Of a DNA stretch of 64,000 nucleotides, positions 47,973-60,613 are shown piece by piece. The DNA lies in NCBI GenBank assembly GCA_002914805.1, contig JXTB01000323.1, positions 274,031 through 338,030 of the forward strand, given 5' to 3'. Position 1 is the first letter of the stretch. The number at the start of each line of letters is the position of its first letter. Under the pieces are notes generated by a model. That model was not told the DNA's origin. It ran no database searches and saw nothing but the letters and a program-made list of their open reading frames with translations. This stretch comes from Parasponia andersonii (taxonomy: Eukaryota > Streptophyta > Magnoliopsida > Rosales > Cannabaceae). Made by a program: the position numbers and the translations under genes.

Positions 47973-49650
47973 CATAAGATCTGCAAATCCCACTTCAATG
48001 GGAGAGTCTACATCAACAGACTTACCTATCCAGCTCTGACAGACTAGCAATTGCCATTAAAACTTATCTTATAAAATTGATACAATGGTACTCACTTTTA
48101 AATACTCTAAAATGAAATTCTTAATTTGCGTGCAATACATGCCATTCATATGTCATTTCATAACTTTCCGGAATAAGTAAGTTTCACATAATGATATTTT
48201 CTATGTAATTCTTGTGACACAGTTGTAAGTCTTTACTTATCTCGTGTCATGAATAGAAATTGAAAGTGGAAATGGTCAATATCCTCTAGAGATTGGCACG
48301 CTAATTACCTGTCATAAATTACTATTATTCAAGATGCACATTTTGCCAGAAGAATGCATCAAGATACTTGAATAAGTCTAAAATCAGAACTTTTACAAAT
48401 TTAGGAAACTTGATCTTAAAATGACTCAGAAATATACAAATCACTTAAAGTACTTAGCATCCAATAACTAGCATTGAAAAAATGTCCAAAAGTATTAAAA
48501 TATAAATACTAGTCATTAGCACAAAAATGATCCAAAATGGTACATAATTTTGTAAAACTAGTCTATTTGCCTCTAAATGGTGCCATTTTATTTCATAAAT
48601 ATTTGGACAGCACCTTCCCTATTTCTAAGACATTCTCACATGATTAAAATCATGGTTTTAAACCTGCAAAATTAATTAATAATCTAATTCCCACATATAC
48701 ACATCAAAGAGAATTATTTGGAATAACCTAAGTGCACTTGAACTCTTTTTTGGTTTAAATAAGTTTAAACTACTTTTACACTTATGTGTCATCACAAGCA
48801 GCCACTAAATGAGTGTAATAAATAATAGAATCAATAAAATATATACTCCAAGTTTAAGAAATCAGATTACAAATATTGAAAACTTAATCTACCATACATA
48901 AAAACACTTAATTCTATAAATAGCAAACTTTGGGTCTCCTCTACTTAAATTTTATATTTCCAACAATATATATGGGATTCTAGGACTATTATTCATCAAA
49001 TAATAGCTTTGGTTTAAGTGCTAAAACAAAGATATTAACTACAAATTCAAAATCCTATATAAACCTCACCTTGACTAGTTTGAGTCTTTGCTAGTCTTCT
49101 TGCCTTCTATTTCCACCAAACTGATTCCCAAAGCTTAGAAATATATTTTTGGACTTAAGAAGACCTGAAGAAACCATTATTTAAGTGAGAACAAGTAGAG
49201 AATTGAAATTAAAGGACAAGACCAAGAAAGAAGTACTTAGTAGAATTACATTGACTAATTTGGTCTATCTTACTTTCGAGGGCTCCAATTTGAGTTCTAC
49301 CACTTGGAAACTCTTGGAAATATTTGATGGAAGTTGAGAGAAGTCAAAAAAAAGTATTGGAGAGTTTCAGGTCATGGCTGGAGAGAAAGAGAAAGCAAAT
49401 GACCAGATTTGACCCAAAATCAACACTTAATGGTTAAGAAAAGATATAACTTAAATTCTAAGGGGTATTTTGGGTATTTTGCACATTACTTTCCATGTGT
49501 CCAGCTCTAAAACATCCGTAATATATTCACCACATTGCTGGTCACTCTACACCCAAGTATAACCAAAGTTGGTGAATCCTAACTTAGAAAGTGAAAACTA
49601 GTCATACTTTGACTTATGATCTCATATGACCAACTTTATTGTAATCTGGT
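47973..49650 (-). mobile_element. Older LTR-like fragment, part 2
   Basis: It continues the interrupted host repeat after the TSD of the inserted LTR ('gatctgcaaatcccacttc', 'agctctgacagactagcaat'). The far end is not resolved: sequence becomes nondescript by about 49.65 kb. No coding region. Confidence 0.4.
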
Positions 49651-50429
49651 AAAACCTAGCACCATAACCAATTATTAAACATAAAAATAAGTCAATTATA
49701 CTCCAATAAATAATGCAAACATAGCGTTATCACTCAATTATTAGAATACACAAAAACGACATTACATGATTAAGCCTAATCTAACCTAGCTTAGTGCAAC
49801 TAAATACGAATTAGTGTCCTGAATGCCACCTTATGCTTACCTGGAGCCAACAAATAAAATGCTATAAATGAGTCCTGGATATTGAATCAAGTCTATTTGA
49901 CGTGTTAAACATATAGTGAATTCGGCTCCAAAATGCGTGAAAATTACATTTTACCGAAAAACTACTATTTGACCAAGTTATCAACAAGTGCGATCTTAAT
50001 GCATGTGCACATAATATTACTTTCATAATTATATTCTTTGTTCTTTTAGCATACCGAGCTCTCTCTGTGAGGGTATTGAACCTTTACACTGCATTGAGAC
50101 ACTTCGATAATCATTAATGTAATAATATGTATATAAATGCACATAACATAATGAATAAGTATGTTACTATGAAAGTTATATTAATGATTTCTAGATGCCT
50201 AATATACAATTAGAATATGTTTATTATTGGCTTAGTATGCATGTGAGAATCTTAGGCACCACAGTTATAAAGTAGTCAAGCTATCACTAAAAGAAAATGA
50301 ATTTACAGATAATAATTTCTAAGGTTATGAATTCATGTTATTGGGTCGTGATCAATCCATCTAATTAAACATATGTTATTTTTAGGGTTACGCAGTTGAG
50401 TTGAAATTAACTTACATATTTATTATTGG
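49651..50429. other. Intergenic AT-rich DNA
   Basis: No gene or clear repeat is seen. Confidence 0.45.
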
Positions 50430-51617
50430 GCTCATTTGCAAAATACATTTTGTAGAAAGTGGTTTTAAGGAAGTACACCCACTTGTATAATTTTTATGTA
50501 GTTACACCCTTTAAGTAAAATATTGATTATGAAGACTACTATACCCTTGATAGTATCTTAACAGTTGGCATTAGATTATTAAGAATGATATTTTTTTTCC
50601 TTATTTCTCATCCCCTTCTTCTTCTTTTATCATTTCTTTCTCACTATTATCACCCTATTTTAGCTTAAAACATGGAAACAACAGCGAAAAGAATCGAATT
50701 TTTTGTCAATTAATAGTCAAGAATGTGGTTCTCCTTGTCATTACACTTTCCTCTTTAATTGTTTTACCATTTCAAGGTTCAAGCTTATAATGAAGAAGTA
50801 GAAATTATATTTCTAAAAAAATCTTTCTTTGTCAATATAAGTTTGATTAGTAGATTAGAAGTTGTTTTTCAGTAGAACTTAAAACTATAGTGGAAAATAG
50901 AAAGTTTTTGGTCATTTTTTAAGTATGAAAAGTTGTAGATCAGAACATGGATTGTAAAACGACATCTGATATGAAGAAGAAACCCATATCAGGATAGACA
51001 GGTCTGTCTAGTTTCTAGACAGCTTATCTAAAACTCGACGAAACCCAGATTAGGATAGATAGGTATGTCTAGTTTCTAGACAGCTTATCTAGGACTTGAC
51101 GAATTGTATGTTATTGACGACTATGCTTGAAAGTATTGTCAAGTCTTGTCTCAATAATTATATATCTAGGCTCTCAATGCTACTTGGAAAGTTTTACATA
51201 CATTTGTTGTGCCAAAGACTCACGATTATTGTCCAGGTGCTAGACACATTGTGCTTTACATTTTTTGACCATGCTAGACATATTGTCTATTATTCTCGAT
51301 AGTGGAATCAAGTGATTAGATATTGTATCTAGAAAAGTCAAAACTTTTGTCTAGACATTATAGTCTAAAAACTAAAGAAATATATCTAACCACTTGAAAT
51401 ACATGTTTATCCATTAGAAACATATGTCTGGCTATTCAAAACATAGGTCTAGCTTTTAATACATATGAAACCCAAATGAATTTAGTATTTTATGTTTGTT
51501 AATATATATGTCTTCTTTTCTTTTGTACTTTATTTGTTATTTAGATATATCATCAATACTCATAATAATATTATATAATGGTATTGGAAAAAAAAAAAGA
51601 AAGTACTTGAAATTAGA

Positions 51618-51980
51618 ATGGAAAGAGAACGATCAAGATACACTGTGGTTGAACTGAACAGAATTTTCAACCAGCTAATAGATGAGATACATGAAAGTAC
51701 AGAAATCGATAAGAATATCTTTGACATAGATATCGTTCCAATAGTTGTAAACATAGACAGAGATATGATGACTTTCATTTGTTGGCAGAAGAAAGAAAAT
51801 ATCCCACTATATGTGACATTAGTAAGAAAGTCATGACATGTAGCTTGTAACAAAGCATTTGTTTGGGGGTAGATAATAAGGGAAATCTAAGAGAAGATAA
51901 TGACGATATAAGAGGCTCTATCAAAAAAGAAAAAACAATGCTCAAATTGTGGAATTTACGGACACAACAAAACTTCATGT
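51618..51980 (+). pseudogene. MuDR-type transposase remnant (N-terminal piece and CCHC zinc knuckle)
   Basis: A 72-codon frame at 51618-51836 has the layout of the plant MULE transposase N-terminal region: RYTVVEL near the start, the spaced acidic block ESTEIDKNIFDIDI, then NIDRDMMTFI and the closing IPLYVTLV. In the same frame after several stops, 51939-51980 encodes CSNCGIYGHNKTSC, a C-x2-C-x4-H-x4-C zinc knuckle as found near the C-terminus of these transposases. The roughly 500-residue catalytic centre that should lie between is missing. It cannot be functional. Confidence 0.6.
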
Positions 51981-52056
51981 AAAAATTCTATGATTTACTC
52001 AACAAATGGTCTTAGTGTATCCTAAGTATTATCATTGTCTTTCTTGTCTTTATAAT

Positions 52057-54206
52057 TATAATTTACTATGGCTTATTTGAAATTGTTTTCAATTTGATTT
52101 ATGACAAATTTTATGTCATTATATTTAGTATCTAGTTGATAGATAGCTTTGTCTAGAATATTAGACAAAAGTATCTATAATATTGTTTAGCAAATAGACA
52201 TCTTGTCTGGAAAGCTCGACAAAAGTGTATCGGATAGATAGTTTTCCTAGAAAGCTCGATAACAATGTTTCACAGATAGACAACGTATATGAAAAGCTAG
52301 ACAATAATATCTACCCGATAGATAGCTTGTCTTGAATGCTAGACAAAAGTGTCTATCAGATAGACAACATGTATAAAGAGCTAGACAACTCGTGTCTAAT
52401 AGCTAGACTCCTTGTTTAGAAATAATAAAGTTGTGACTAAGTTTCTAGTCGTAATCCCCAGCCAAAAAAAAGTTTTCAATTGTAATGGTGACATATTCTT
52501 ATTATAGTTACGATGATAATTCAAAACTCACTCATTTTTTAATTTAATATACTTATTACTTATTACACATAGTTTTGAGTTTGTAATTTGAAAGAACAAA
52601 GTCAGAACTTAGTTTCTAATAATAATAGTGACATGTTTTCATTATAGTAGTGATGATAATTTAAAACTCACTAATTTTATAATTTAATATAATATACTTA
52701 TTATATATTACACTTAGTTATTGAGTTTGTAGTTATAAAGAATAAAGTTGTGACTAAGTTTCTAATAATAATAAACAAAGTAATAAGTAAGTTTACAAAA
52801 CTCACTAATTTTATAATTATATTTTATTTAATTTAGTTTGTGTTAAATTTTATTTCATTATAGTTAGTATATAGTCGATAAATAACTTACCTAGAAAGCT
52901 CAACAATATTTTCTAGCAACTAAACAATGTTTTTGGAAAATAAGACAATGGTATCTTACCGATAGATAACTTGTCTAGAATGTTAGACAAAAGTATCTAT
53001 CAAATAAACAACATATCTAGAAAGATAGAAAACTCTTGTCTAATAGCTAATCTCCTTGTTTGGACAACTCGAAATTGTGACAAAGTTTCTAATAGTAATG
53101 GTAACACATTCTCATTATAATAGTGATAATAATTCAAAATTGACTGATTTTATAATTTAATATACTTATTATGTATTACACATAATTATTAAGTTTGTAA
53201 TTTCGAAGAACAAAGTTGTTACTAAGTTTTCAATAGTAATAGTGACATATTTTCATTATAGTAACGATGATAATGCAAAACTCACTAATTTTGTAATTTA
53301 ATATAATGTACTTGTTGTGCATTATACCAAGTTATTGACTTTATAATTATAAAAACAAAGTTGTAACTAAGTTCCAATAGTAATGATGATATATTTTCAT
53401 TATATAATGACTAAATTTCTAATAGTAATGAATAAAGTAATAAGTTTATAAAAGTCACTAATTTTGTAATTGTATTGTATTTAATTTGATTTATACCAAA
53501 TCTTATTTCGTTATAGTTAGTATCTAGTTGATAGATAGTTTGTCTGGAAAGTTAGACAATAGTATCTACAAGATTGACAACTTGTCCAAGAAGCTAGATA
53601 ACTTATATCTAATAGCTAGACTCCTTATTTAGAAAGAAGAAAATTGTGACTAAGTTTCCAATAGTAACGTTGACATATATTCATTATAGTAACGATAATT
53701 AAAAACTCACTGAGTTTGTACTTTAATGTATTATTATTTATTACACTTAGTTATTGAGTTGTAATTAGAAATAACAAAATTGTGACTAAATTTCCAATAG
53801 TAATAATGATATATTTTCATCATAGTAATAGAGGTTTCCAATAATACTGAACAAAGTAGTGTCTATGTTTACAAAACTCACTAATTTTATAATTATATTG
53901 TATTTAATTTGGTTTATGTCAAATTTTAGCTCATTATACTTAATATCTAGCAAATAGACAACTTGTTTTAAAAGCTAGACAATAATGTCTACAAAATAGA
54001 CAACTTATGTGGGAAGCTAAATAATAGTATTTATCAAATAAATAACTTGTCTAAAAAGCTAGACAATCGTGTCTACCAGATAAATAACTTGTCTCAGAAG
54101 TTAGACAATAATGTGTACAATATAGATAACTTATCTGAAAAGCTAGACAATAGTGCCTACCAGATAGATAACTTATCTAGGACAGTAGACAACTCATATC
54201 TAATAG
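52057..54206. repeat. Higher-order array: 42-bp hairpin minisatellite alternating with about 145-bp units
   Basis: Blocks of a 42-bp unit ('tagataacttgtct', spacer, 'agctagacaatagtgtctac') occur at about 52130-52400, 52860-53050, 53520-53620 and 53955-54206; the last holds six units in exact 42-bp register. Between them lie two to three copies of a roughly 145-bp AT-rich unit containing 'gttgtgactaagtttctaa' and 'aaaactcactaatttt'. Each 42-bp block is introduced by a 'ttatttcattatagttagtat'-like lead. Most 42-bp units contain facing TTGTCT and AGACAA and could fold into a short hairpin. It is non-coding. Confidence 0.8.
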
Positions 54207-54302
54207 CTAGGCTAAGATAGACATTGTGTCTAGCATGGTCGAGCAAAACATATAAAGATTGATCTTGCTAGACAATGTGTCTAGTCTAGTGTAGTATAAG
54301 AA

Positions 54303-56822
54303 AATCTTAACAACGCTAGATTATTAATCTAATTTTCCAAAAATTTTAAAATAATTTCCTCTATTTTTATGACTTCTCACAACAACCAATATGCATAATT
54401 TGACCTTACCATATGGTGCTAGACTAAGTTAGACATTTTGTCAAGTATGGTCGAGCTAAATAGACAGGAATTGACAATACTAGATACTATGTCTAGAAAA
54501 TTCTTGGAAAATCTTAACCGCACTAGACACCTTATGAATCTAATTTTTTTAAAAAAATTGAAATAGTTTCCTTTTTTTTTTTTATAACTTTGCTCCAAAA
54601 CTATTTAACAACTAATATGCATACCATACATTATTCAGAAAAAAAAAAATTACTCAATTAAATATAAACTTCAGATAGTATTGTACTAAGCTAGACATGA
54701 TATCTAGCGTGGTCAATCTAAACAGAAAATGCTCAGCTATACTAGACAGTATATCTATCATAGACAATGATGGACAATGTGTCTAGCATAGTTGAGATAA
54801 TATCTAGCGATTGAATGACTATAATTAGCCTATGGATTGACAGTTGTGTCTAACACTATCAATGTAGTATCGAGAGCCTAGATGTACTATTATTGAGATA
54901 AGATCGATAATACTGTCAAACGTACTTAATAATGTATAATTTTTCTAGAAAACTAGACACTCTTTTTTTATCCCGATCTGGGTTTTTTCTCCATAGTGGA
55001 ACTCTCCATTTTACAACCTATTTTATAGTTTACAGCTTTTCGAGCTCAAAAAATAACCAAAAACTTCCTATTTTTTACTATAATTTCAAGTCCTACTAGA
55101 AAACAACTTGTACTTGATAATGTACAATTTGTGGAGTTCTAGATAAGCTGTCTAGAAAATTAGACACCCTTATATTTTCCGTTCTAAGTTTCTTCTCCGT
55201 AGCAGATCTCATCATTTTACAATCTATTTTATAGTTTACAGCTTTTCAAGCTCAGAAAATGACCAATAACTTTCTATTTTTCATTATAGTTTCAAGTTAT
55301 ACTAGAAAATAACTTTTAATCTACAAAAAATAATCATGAGTGTTGATGAGGTGGATTCGAGGGTTGCAACTGGCGTGCTTTTGACGGGTTACGGGGAGTG
55401 TGGGGTAGGAATAACTAGTTCCATTGAGAGCATGGGTAAGTGGAGATAGGAGTTAGAATGAGAGATGGAAGACATGTCGCAATGAAAAAGAAAGAGTTAT
55501 GTTTTTTTTTTCTTTTTCTTTTTATTTCAATTTTAAATAGGGTCATATATGTCATTGTACAAGATCTTAACAACGCTAGATTGTTAATCTAATTTTCCAA
55601 AAATTTTGAAATAGTTTCCTCTATTTTTATGACTTCTCACCAAAACTATTTAACAGCCAATATGCATAATTTGATCTTACCATATGGTGCTAAACTAAGT
55701 TAGACATTTTGTTAAGCATGGTCGAGATAAATAGATAGGGAATGATAATACTAGACAGTATATCTAGAAAAGTCTTGGAAAATTTTAACCGCACTAGACA
55801 CCTTATGAATCTAATTTTTTAAAAAAATTTAAATAGTTTCCTTTGTTTTTATAACTTCCCTCCAAAACTATTTAACAACCAATATACATACCATACATTA
55901 TTCAGAAAAAAAATTACTCAATTAAATATAAACTTCACATATTGTTGTACTAAGCTAGACATAATATCTAGCGTGGTCAATCTAAACAGAAAATGCTCGG
56001 CTATCTAGACAGTATGTCTATCATAGACAATGATGGATAATTTGTCTAGCATAGTTGAGATAATATCTAGCGATTGAATGATTATAATTAGCCTATGGAT
56101 CGACAGTTGTATCTAATACTATCAATATAGTATCGAGAGCCTAGATATACTATTGTTAAGATAAGACTCGATAATACTGTCAAACGTACTTAATAATATA
56201 CAATTTTTCTAGAAAACTAGGCACTCTTTTCTATCCCGATCTGGGTTTTTTCTCCACAGTGAAACTCTCCATTTTACAACTCATTTTATAGTTTATAGCT
56301 TTTCGAGCTCAAAAAATAACCAAAAACTTTCTATTTTTTACTCTAATTTCAAGTCCTACTAGAAAATAGCTTATACTCGATAATGTACAATTTGTCGAGT
56401 TCTAGACAAGATGTCTAGAAAATTAGATACTCTTATCTATTCTGATCTAAGTTTCTTCTCTATAGCAGATCTCATCATTTTACAACCCAATTTCTAGTTT
56501 ACAGCTTTTCAAGCTCAGAAACTTTCTATTTTTCACTATAGTTTCAAGTTCTACTAAAAAATAACTTTTAATCTACAAAAAATAATCATGAGTGTTGATG
56601 AGGTGGGTTCGAGGGTTGCGACTGGCGTGCTTTCGACAGGTTACGGGGAGTGTGGGGTGGAAATAACCAGTTCCATTGAGAGCATGGGTAGGTGGAGATA
56701 GGAGTTAGAATGAAAGATGAAAGACATATCACAATGAAGAAGAAAGAGTTGTGTTTTTTTTTCTTTTTCTTTTTATTTTAATTTTAAACAGGGTTATATA
56801 TGTCATTGTACATGATCTTTAT
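54303..56822. repeat. Direct duplication of the right arm, period about 1.26 kb
   Basis: Copy 1 is about 54303-55562 and copy 2 about 55563-56822. Both start 'atcttaacaacgctagatt' and end 'atatatgtcattgtaca'; both include 'tcccgatctgggttttttc' (54971 and about 56234) and 'gtgttgatgaggtgg'. They are highly similar with small indels. Each copy contains a further internal repetition of about 190-200 bp ('atagtttacagcttttc'). Confidence 0.85.
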
Positions 56823-56860
56823 TTAAACCGAGTGGTTTTAGCTAAAATGTATGAAGAGAA

Positions 56861-57399
56861 GTGTAATGCCCAAAATCAACTATCAAAATTGGGGTATTTG
56901 ACCCAATTTCCCATAATTGTATTGGGTTGAAAATTTTGGGCCTTGGGCGTTGAGGTTTGCTTCATATAATTACAGCTCCCCAAGAAAGGAGAGCACTTCT
57001 ATTCAGTAACATATGTACCCTAAAATTATCACTATTATTTTTATTGAAAATTCTATAATTAATTAAATATAAATGTTTGTTTCCTAAGAATCACGTTCAT
57101 TTTCATATTTTCTCACTTCTTCCCAAGGTCGATATTTCTATAGTTCGATTTTTTTTTTTGGACACAAGAGAGTGGGGACTTGATTTTTTTTTTGAAGGGG
57201 AGAAACTTTCATTATCAATAAAATGATAGTACAATACCCATAAAAGAGATTTTAATTACAAAGCAAAAAACTGTAAAATAGAGAAGAAGATTTATGCAGA
57301 TCACTGTTGTTGTACACTCCATTAGAGCTCTAAGTATCAAATATTGGCTCGTTGTGACCCTCCACTCAATATACATTGTTGGTGTCTTTCGCTTCATAT
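56861..57399. other. Intergenic; LTR-like and LINE-like debris
   Basis: 56872 opens 'tgtaatgcccaaaatcaac', like the start of a large plant LTR, but no matching end or TSD was found. 57184-57235 (T-run, 'gaaggggagaaactttcatt') resembles the tail of a minus-strand LINE. No gene. Confidence 0.4.
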
Positions 57400-57404
57400 C
57401 AAAG

Positions 57405-59214
57405 TATTGGTAAATTGACCTAACACTTAGGAAAATCATACATGCATGCAGATACAAAAAATACATGATCATATCATGAACGCAGCGGAAAAAACAACGG
57501 ATTTAGGTTTTTAAATTTTACATGAAAACAGTTTTCATAACCATATAACACACATGCATCATATACAGGATCATGTACAACATAAATCAAATCTAGATAC
57601 AAAACCCTAGAGATGAGATTAGGGTTTACCACTTATAGCGTGTTCCTCCTCGATCTCCTTATTGATGGTGATCAAACCTCCAACCCTAGATCTTCTTGTC
57701 TATGATCTTGCTCGTTGTTGACGAAGCGAGTGGGCACTAAGTCGAAACCTTCATTGGAGAACGATCAAGAACGCCTTCTTGATCCTATGGAACACCGGGA
57801 TATGAGATGAAACTATGAGATTGTAGGAAACATTTTTCTCTCTCCCTTAGCCTAGGTTGGCCGAAATCTCTCTCTCTCTCTCTCTCTCTCCTTATGCCTT
57901 ATACGTGTGACTCTATATAAGTTACTGTGTAATTTTTCCTCTCATATATCTTATATATATGGGACCAAAACTGCTAACCCTAGTCCAATTAGGATCCGAC
58001 TTGTTCTCCAATTTGGGCTTTGGATGTATTTTTATAAATATGTCCAACTCATGAAACTTATTTATAAAAATATCAACTTCTATATAGAATCATTATTTTA
58101 CACAGTTTCATGAAACTTATTTCACAAATACTACCAACCAATTAATGAGCTTAATTGAGCTAGACAATGGACCTAATGGATCCAAATAATCTAAGCTCCA
58201 ATAATATGATAAATACATAATAACTCTTATTATGGTATTTATATAAATAATATTAGTGAATGAGACACTTCACTAAAGGCCTAATACTATACTCTTAGAT
58301 TAAATGTCATGTCTTTTATAGAGAATTAATCAACTAACCTTGATTAACCGATCCATCTAGCATATTCTATACCACATATATAATCCCTATACAATGTCGT
58401 AGTTAGATAGGTGAAACTACCGTAATACCCTTCCAACACATATTTACCTTTAAGTTACCATCTTTCTATCAAGGAATAATGTTGTCGATAATTTTATTCT
58501 TAATAGCCATTTAGACAAAATTATCAACCAATTCACAAAGTGAATACTAAGATCTTAGATTTAATTATTCCATGAATCTTGAAAGAACCTAAAGTGGTTT
58601 TAATGTATAGTGTCCTTAACTATTTGGTGTTCCCATCAATTCATAAGTCATAACCTCCAATATGCCAGAGTTCACCTCTAACTTCATAGAGGTTAGTCTT
58701 TTAACAAATCAAGGCTATAACCCATGAAAGTAAGTCCAGTCAAACATCAAGGATTAAGATTTATATGCTAAGAGCTAGTTTGTGATAATATAAGAATTGA
58801 GTTACGGCACTCCAATTCTTTGTATTACCTGGTCCAATTTAATACACATAACTTGTTTATGTTGTGTTAGTGTTTCTATCAGAAGTCAGATACTTCAATG
58901 ATTTGAGACACATCATTCCTATTGAGATAGAAAAACACTAGAACCTATAGTAAATAAAGTATTCCATATTTATTTACAGATTATAAACTACTTCATTTAC
59001 ACTTAGATAAAAAAAACAAGTCTCTCCGTAATTAACATTTAATCATGTTTGTTTCTTTATACACATATAAAGTCATGGAATCTTTTTCAGATGAATAAAC
59101 TATTCAACTAAGATAATTTAATATAGCAAATATCATAATTTCATATAAGAAATAGTTATTTATACCCAAAATGGTAAAATTAGAAATATGCTTTTTAGGG
59201 CAAAAATCCCAACA
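57405..59214 (-). mobile_element. Solo LTR, 1.8 kb, TSD CAAAG
   Basis: On the minus strand it begins 'tgttgggatttttgccctaa' and ends 'gtcaatttaccaata', i.e. TGTTGG...CCAATA with one base changed from the expected CCAACA. A perfect 5-bp repeat CAAAG flanks it at 57400-57404 and 59215-59219. A (TC)n run (57868-57891) lies inside. No coding region. The opening resembles LTRs of Copia-type elements, but superfamily is uncertain. The frame at 57215-57472 straddles the border and is not a gene. Confidence 0.75.
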
Positions 59215-59219
59215 CAAAG

Positions 59220-60608
59220 AACTATAGGAGGGCAAATACTATTATACAAACTGTCTAGATCTGAACAAATCTGAGAGAAAATCAAACTAAAGAGATCTAC
59301 ACAATAAGATCCTTTATAAACCACCATAGATTTAAATCTAGGTGGACTAAAATAACAACAATAAGTAATAAATTACACACCACTATAAGAAAAACTAAAA
59401 AGTCACATATACCACTGTAAATCAGGATCTATATGTACTAAGACCACCTTAGATCTAGATCTAAGTGGAAGATTTTGATAATAAAACTAAAAAACAGGAA
59501 AAAAAACTGAGAAAAAACTCATACCGCAGAGAGGGAATACCTTTTCCCCGATAGGAGAAACATCTGTTAGCAAAGAAGTGAAAAAAAAGTTACCGTGGAA
59601 GAACTAATAGCTGGAGGAAAACCATGGACTTGATTTTAGAGAGAATGAAGAGCTTCTCTTTCTAAAACCACAGACTTGAATTTCAGTACCCCTCTGTGTA
59701 GCAATTTTATGGCTGAAGAGCATCAATCATTTAATTGAATTTTCCTTTGTCTTGAGATGTTCATAATAGACAACGTATACGTACAAATATAAAATCATAT
59801 TTTTCGGACAAAACGGAATCCTTTTTTTTTCATGTTCTCTTGAAGGTTGGGATATATGCCTTAATATTTCAAATCTTTTCCTTCGAATCATAGTCATTTT
59901 GAACTCTAATTCACACCAAAATTGACAATTTGAATTAGGATTTAAGTAAATCTTTAGCTACTAGTTCAAAGTCCATGTGGTTGTAAATTTAATAGTCAAC
60001 GGTCCACGAACTACGAACTAGTTAGCTTAACTTGAAATAGAATAATTGAGAGAGAGAGGAAAATATTAAAAGGAGGAAAACTCAAAATAGAATGGATAGT
60101 AATAGGTATTTCTTTTTAATTTGTAATAAGTGGAAGTCATTAGTTAAGTTCTATTTTTAAAAAAAAATTAAAAAAAATAGAATGAAATTAAATTGAAGAA
60201 CTTCCTCTAATTTTAAAATAATTAATAATATTTTGAGAAGTTCAAAAAAACTTCCTAAATTCTATTTTTTCCCCCTTGAAAAGTTGCTTATGGATTCATA
60301 TTAAACGACTCCCACTACTGATATTAATGACCTAAAATCTTTGAATTTCGTGGCAAGATGGCTTCTGGCAGATTTAATTTATACACCTACAAGTCAGTAA
60401 CTACCACCAAAAAGCTTAGTCGTGGTATTTTTAATTCTGAATGCTACATACACAATATACCATCCTTTGACAAATTACATATACCTCCATCTAATCGAGA
60501 TATAAACTGATTTGCGTCATTGATAGTTGATAAAGCAAATATGTAAATTGAGTCAACGATACCTTTTTTAAAAAAAGAAAATTGTGTGTCTGTTTTATAT
60601 ATAAAATA
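59220..60608. other. Intergenic, repeat-derived
   Basis: 59220-59700 continues the sequence interrupted by the solo LTR, with alternating-strand 'taagtggaag'/'ctagatctaagtgg' phrases and 'accgcagagagggaatacc'. The rest is AT-rich with no gene. Confidence 0.4.
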
Positions 60609-60613
60609 TATAT

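Larger units (their letters stand above)
50430..56860 (+). mobile_element. Mutator-like element (MULE) relic with long inverted arms
   Basis: The left arm (about 50430-51300) is matched, inverted, by about 54700-55562 and again by about 55960-56860. Examples are 'ttctagacagcttatcta' at left against 'agataagctgtctagaaa' at right, and 'tctaggctctcaatgctac' against the inverse 'tctaggctctcgatactac'. The outer ends are only loosely alike ('gggctcatttgcaaaataca' and, inverted, 'gggcattacacttctcttca'). Between the arms lie a remnant with MuDR-type N-terminal and zinc-knuckle signatures and a minisatellite array. I could not confirm a 9-bp TSD, so borders are approximate and the MULE assignment rests on the remnant plus the arm length. 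Confidence 0.6.

Noticed and set aside
56872..57180. LTR start 'tgtaatgcccaaaatcaac'
   Set aside because: No matching end or TSD found within the window.
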